Assembly (NCBI GenBank): GCA_934590135.1
Contig: CAKTOT010000098.1
Coordinates: forward strand, 1 to 8,384
Length of the DNA stretch: 8,384 bases
Source of the DNA: an uncultured Muribaculaceae bacterium
GTDB taxonomy: Bacteria; Bacteroidota; Bacteroidia; Bacteroidales; Muribaculaceae
Direction of reading: 5' to 3'
Of this stretch, positions 5,492-8,384 are shown in pieces. The first letter of the stretch is position 1; the number at the start of each line of letters is the position of its first letter. The notes under the pieces are model-generated. The model worked only from the letters and a program-made list of their open reading frames with translations. It did no database searches and was not told the origin of the DNA. Made by a program: the position numbers and the translations under genes.

Positions 5492-6154
5492 ATGAACGTA
5501 CGCATCGAACAGGGATGGAAAGACGCCTTGGCGTCCGAATGGCAAAGCGAAAGTTTTCAGCGACTTACCGACTTTGTCCGCAACGAGTATGCCACGACTA
5601 CGGTATTTCCGCCCGCGTCCCGAATCTTCGCGGCCTTTGACGCTTGTCCCTATGCGGACACACGCGTGGTTATCCTCGGACAGGACCCGTACCACGATGT
5701 GGGTCAAGCCAACGGGCTGTGCTTTTCGGTGACGCCGGGAACGCCGTTGCCTCCGTCGCTGGTCAATATACTGCGCGAAGTGGCACAGGACACGGGACAG
5801 CCAGTCAATCCGGACGGCGACCTGTCACGCTGGGCTAGGCAAGGTGTCCTGCTACTTAACTCGACACTGACCGTGCGCGCCCATCGTGCCGGCTCGCATC
5901 AAGGCAAGGGCTGGGAAGAATTCACCGATAATGTCATCTTGCACCTCGCCAACCATAGGCGCGGTCTGGTGTTTATGCTTTGGGGCAGTTACGCCATCAA
6001 GAAAGGCGCTTTCATCGACCGTCAACGCCATCTGGTGCTGACATCGCCCCACCCCTCGCCGCTGTCCGCCTACCGCGGATTTTTCGGCAATCACCACTTC
6101 ACACGTGCCAACGCCTACCTCATACAACAAGGACTTAAACCCATACAATGGTAA
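5492..6154 (+). CDS. ung: Uracil-DNA glycosylase, family 1 (Ung)
   Basis: This 220-residue enzyme removes uracil from DNA, starting base-excision repair after cytosine deamination or dUTP misincorporation. All family 1 landmarks are present. The water-activating loop GQDPYH is at 63-68 with catalytic Asp65; Phe78 in the GLCFSV segment stacks on the base; LLN at 121-123 provides the uracil-reading Asn; and HPSPLSAYRGFFG (187-199) is the DNA-intercalation loop with catalytic His187. Length is normal for the family. The ATG at 5492 follows a -7 box ending at 5470 and gives the expected N terminus; an upstream in-frame ATG inside the tRNA is rejected. It is the first gene of a probable operon: its TAA overlaps the start of the next gene. 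Confidence 0.98.
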   Translation: MNVRIEQGWKDALASEWQSESFQRLTDFVRNEYATTTVFPPASRIFAAFDACPYADTRVVILGQDPYHDVGQANGLCFSVTPGTPLPPSLVNILREVAQDTGQPVNPDGDLSRWARQGVLLLNSTLTVRAHRAGSHQGKGWEEFTDNVILHLANHRRGLVFMLWGSYAIKKGAFIDRQRHLVLTSPHPSPLSAYRGFFGNHHFTRANAYLIQQGLKPIQW

Positions 6155-7425
6155 TGCCCCTACGACACATCTTGGCGGCCTTAATGGCCTTGACAGCACT
6201 CGCCGGAGCGGCCGCCGTACCCGAACACACTCATACAGCCGTATTCAACGAGGCAGTGCGAACCCTGCGCGTCGGCACGCTCGGAGGTCAGCGCGGCCAA
6301 ACCGGCATTCCCGTTGCCACATTGGACAACGGCGGATTTGTCATTAGCTTCGACCATCTGTCCGAAGATCGCGAATACTTGCGGTACTCGCTGACGCATT
6401 GCAACGCCGATTGGACGCCCGACCAACTGTCTTATGTCGAGTACATTGACGGCTTCAACGAGGGCACCATAGACGACTACGACTTTTCGCGTGCCACCAC
6501 CGTGCATTACGTCCACTACAAGCTGACACTGCCCAACGAGCAGGTGCGCCCCACCATCTCGGGCAATTACCTGCTGAAAGTCTACCCGGAGAGCGACCCG
6601 GAGGATATTTGGCTGCAATGCCGCCTGGCCGTCAGCGAAGGCTCGGCCGTCTTAGGTGCCGAAATCACCACGCGCACGGATGTGGACTACAACCGCGCGC
6701 ACCAGCAGCTGGCAGTCAACGTCAATGTGCACGGAGCGGCAGTCACGGACTTGTACAACGACCTGACACTGGTCATAGAGCAAAACGGCCGTAACGATGA
6801 TGTGCGCACGCTGCGCCACCCGCTGCGCGTTTCGGGCGACAATATCTACTACGAGCATACGCCCGAGCTGATATTCAACGCCGGCAACGAGTATCGGCGC
6901 TTCGAGACTATATCGACGCAATTCACCGGGATGAATGTGGACCAAGTGGCATACTCGGCACCCTACTATCGTATGGTGCTGATGACGGACAAACCGCGCT
7001 CGGCTGACAGCTACCATTACGATGAGACACTCGGCGGTGGGTATATCGTGCGCGAGTACAACAGCGATGACGACAGCGATGTGGCGGCCGACTACACGGT
7101 GGTATACTTCACGCTGGATATGCCGCAGATGCCGGGCATGGACATATACATTGACGGCGATATGGTGCAACGCCGCTTTTCGGACGAGGCACGTCTAAAT
7201 TACGATGCCGACACCGGCCGTTATGCCAAGGCGATGCTACTCAAGCAAGGGGCCTATTCGTACCAATACCTGGCCGTACCGGTCGGGACGCACATAGGGC
7301 GCACGGACATCGTCGAGGGCGACAAATACGAGACTCGCAACACCTACCGCATGAGACTGTACAACCGCCGTCCGGGTGCACGCTACGATGCGTTGGTGGG
7401 CGCGGCCGAAATCACCTTGCGCTGA
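6148..7425 (+). CDS. Type IX secretion system plug-family protein (DUF5103)
   Basis: The product has 425 residues with a signal peptide at about 1-23 (hydrophobic ILAALMALTALAGAAA). The conserved DUF5103 region includes HCNADWTPDQLSYVEYIDGF (84-103), FSRATTVHYVHYKLTLPNE (113-131) and SGNYLLKVY (138-146). In structural work on Flavobacterium, the plug protein blocks the periplasmic mouth of the SprA translocon when no cargo is passing. A role in T9SS gating is therefore expected here, in the periplasm or at the outer membrane. The downstream half (about 170-425) is beta-rich, as in the family, and ends at about the usual length. The start is either ATG 6148 (7-base overlap with ung) or ATG 6154 in TAATG; the latter suits translational coupling and gives MPLRHILAALM. 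Family assignment is from recalled motifs and is fairly secure. Confidence 0.9.
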   Translation: MVMPLRHILAALMALTALAGAAAVPEHTHTAVFNEAVRTLRVGTLGGQRGQTGIPVATLDNGGFVISFDHLSEDREYLRYSLTHCNADWTPDQLSYVEYIDGFNEGTIDDYDFSRATTVHYVHYKLTLPNEQVRPTISGNYLLKVYPESDPEDIWLQCRLAVSEGSAVLGAEITTRTDVDYNRAHQQLAVNVNVHGAAVTDLYNDLTLVIEQNGRNDDVRTLRHPLRVSGDNIYYEHTPELIFNAGNEYRRFETISTQFTGMNVDQVAYSAPYYRMVLMTDKPRSADSYHYDETLGGGYIVREYNSDDDSDVAADYTVVYFTLDMPQMPGMDIYIDGDMVQRRFSDEARLNYDADTGRYAKAMLLKQGAYSYQYLAVPVGTHIGRTDIVEGDKYETRNTYRMRLYNRRPGARYDALVGAAEITLR

Positions 7426-7477
7426 CCGCCACTTCGACAAAATCGTCTTGCGCTATCTTCGGCCGAAATCACCTTGC
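7403..7477 (+). repeat. Duplicated gene end: 18-base direct repeat
   Basis: CGGCCGAAATCACCTTGC occurs exactly at 7403-7420, as the last codons of the plug-family gene, and again at 7460-7477 in the gap before the DUF3109 gene. A third, partial copy (AAATCGTCTTGCGCT, 7440-7454) differs from 7409-7423 at two bases. The gap thus seems to have grown by repeated copying of the preceding gene's 3' end. Confidence 0.85.
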
Positions 7478-7531
7478 ATGGACCTCGACAACAGTACACA
7501 CAAAATGAGCTACACCACAGAAGAGACAACA

Positions 7532-8125
7532 ATGCTTCAGATACAGAACACTTTGGTATCGCTGGACCTTATCGAGCGGTATTTTTGCTGCGACTTGGAC
7601 CAATGTCTGGGCCAATGCTGTATAGACGGCGATGCGGGCGCTCCGGTCACCGAAGAAGAGTGCCGCCAAATAGCCGAGGCGCTGCCGACATTTATAGACG
7701 ACTTGCTGCCTGCCGCGCGGCGCCGCATCGACGAGTGCGGCATCAGCTACATTGATGAGGAGGGCGATTTGGTCACCCAAATCGTGGACAATGCCAATTG
7801 CGTATTCACCACCTACGACAAGGGCGGCAAATGCCTATGCGCCATCGAAAAAGCCTATCGCGAAGGACGTTGCAACATACGCAAGCCCATATCGTGCTAC
7901 CTCTACCCGGTACGGCTGTCCGAGTATCCGGACTTCACGGCGGTCAATCTGCATCGCTGGAAAATATGCAAGTGTGCCGAAGTGCTCGGACGTCGCCTCG
8001 GTCTACGGGCTTACAAGTTCTTGAAGGAGCCGCTGACGGCCCGATTCGGCCGGGAATGGTACGATGAATTGTGCCTGGCCGCCGAGGCATACATCGAGCA
8101 ATACGGCGGAGACAACGCCGAGTAA
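7532..8125 (+). CDS. DUF3109 cysteine-rich protein
   Basis: The 197-residue product belongs to the DUF3109 family, related to YkgJ-type putative zinc or iron-sulfur proteins. It is cytoplasmic, with no signal peptide. Fifteen cysteines are present. The N-terminal cluster is FCCDLDQCLGQCCIDGDAGA (18-37: Cys19, 20, 25, 29, 30), followed by Cys90, CLC at 101-103, Cys114, SCYLYPVRL at 121-129 and the CKC pair at 146-148. These are plausible metal or iron-sulfur ligands. The biochemical role is unknown. The family normally begins near MLQIQNTLVSLD, so ATG 7532 is chosen; in-frame ATGs at 7478 and 7505 would add residues that look unlike the family. It lies 106 bases after the plug-family gene, with no clear promoter between, so it may be the third gene of the ung operon. 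Confidence 0.93.
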   Translation: MLQIQNTLVSLDLIERYFCCDLDQCLGQCCIDGDAGAPVTEEECRQIAEALPTFIDDLLPAARRRIDECGISYIDEEGDLVTQIVDNANCVFTTYDKGGKCLCAIEKAYREGRCNIRKPISCYLYPVRLSEYPDFTAVNLHRWKICKCAEVLGRRLGLRAYKFLKEPLTARFGREWYDELCLAAEAYIEQYGGDNAE

Positions 8126-8155
8126 CCCACTGACTGTTAAAACCATATAATTGCA

Positions 8156-8215
8156 ACAGCTATTATAGCCATTACAGCTGATACGGCTGCGGTAGCCGTT
8201 GTATCAATCAGCCGA
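8156..8215. repeat. Nine-base periodic stretch and hairpin between convergent genes
   Basis: From 8156 to 8200 five nonamers share a GCT or GCC at the same place (ACAGCTATT, ATAGCCATT, ACAGCTGAT, ACGGCTGCG, GTAGCCGTT). The right end forms an imperfect hairpin, ACGGCT-GCGGT-AGCCGT (8182-8198), with further GAT/ATC pairs outside. It may act as a shared terminator for the DUF3109 and lysC genes, but there is no T run after the stem on either strand, so that role is uncertain. Confidence 0.4.
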
Positions 8216-8384
8216 ACAGCGCACGACTCAGGCGATTGAGCGCCTCAATTTTGTCCTGGCGACGTACAAGCATAGAGACGTTGTAATTGCTGCCGCCGTA
8301 GCTTATCATGCGCACCGGGATGTCGGCGAGAGCCGCAACAGCCTTGGCCTCGAATCCGGTATTGTGCCACTCGAGGTCGCCCAC
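8208..8384 (-). CDS. lysC: Aspartate kinase, C-terminal end only
   Basis: The last 58 codons of a minus-strand gene enter from the right edge. The peptide includes IPVRMISYGGSNYNVSMLV (22-40) and DKIEALNRLSRALFG (44-58), the end of the second ACT domain of aspartate kinase. This domain binds feedback effectors such as lysine or threonine and lies at the extreme C terminus of monofunctional enzymes. Because the frame stops right after it, this is a monofunctional aspartate kinase rather than a fusion to homoserine dehydrogenase downstream. The enzyme makes aspartyl phosphate, the first step to lysine, threonine and methionine. It is convergent with the DUF3109 gene. The symbol lysC is by function; the paralogue cannot be decided from this end. 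Confidence 0.88.
   Translation of the reverse strand: MGDLEWHNTGFEAKAVAALADIPVRMISYGGSNYNVSMLVRRQDKIEALNRLSRALFG

Noticed and set aside
6652..7170. A 172-codon minus-strand frame inside the plug-family gene
   Set aside because: The Val/His/Arg-rich composition is typical of the reverse complement of a GC-rich gene, and the forward frame has clear family motifs.

Overview
This looks like ordinary chromosome from a member of the Bacteroidota, most likely order Bacteroidales (a Muribaculaceae-type gut lineage is my best guess, by inference). The reasons are a T9SS plug-family protein, a DUF3109 protein, a ComEC without a recognisable metallo-beta-lactamase tail, a secreted protein ending in a T9SS-like sorting tail, and several promoters of the Bacteroidetes type (TTTG, 20 bases, TAnnTTTG). 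Base composition is moderately GC-rich in the genes and AT-rich between them. I see no phage, IS, CRISPR or defence genes.

Layout, left to right. Positions 3-1208 hold the 3' part of comEC (+), followed closely by a small Dabb-domain protein (1238-1531, +). A bidirectional hairpin terminator (1633-1670) separates these from a minus-strand block. That block comprises a 67-residue two-helix membrane protein (1684-1887), a structured non-coding segment (about 1933-2107), a 62-residue repeat-bearing lipoprotein with its own clear promoter and terminator (2114-2444), a SulP-STAS anion transporter (2543-4276), a repeat-rich intergenic stretch (4277-4600), a secreted beta-rich protein with a T9SS-like tail (4601-5251), and tRNA-Arg(CCG) with its terminator (5275-5414).

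A compact divergent promoter region (5439-5474) drives tRNA-Arg to the left. To the right it drives a probable operon: ung (uracil-DNA glycosylase), a T9SS plug-family protein overlapping the end of ung, and a DUF3109 cysteine-rich protein. The window closes with the 3' end of an aspartate kinase gene on the minus strand (8208-8384), convergent with the DUF3109 gene.

Functionally this is a mosaic of housekeeping and envelope genes: DNA uptake (ComEC), uracil repair (Ung), anion transport (SulP), type IX secretion (plug-family protein and a possible small cargo), and aspartate-family amino-acid synthesis. I find no convincing novel multi-gene system. The most interesting signals are non-coding: the head-to-head promoters of tRNA-Arg and ung, a six-copy 12-13-base tandem repeat upstream of the SulP gene, hairpin-forming repeats beside it, a structured non-coding element near 2 kb, and a duplicated gene end at 7403-7477.
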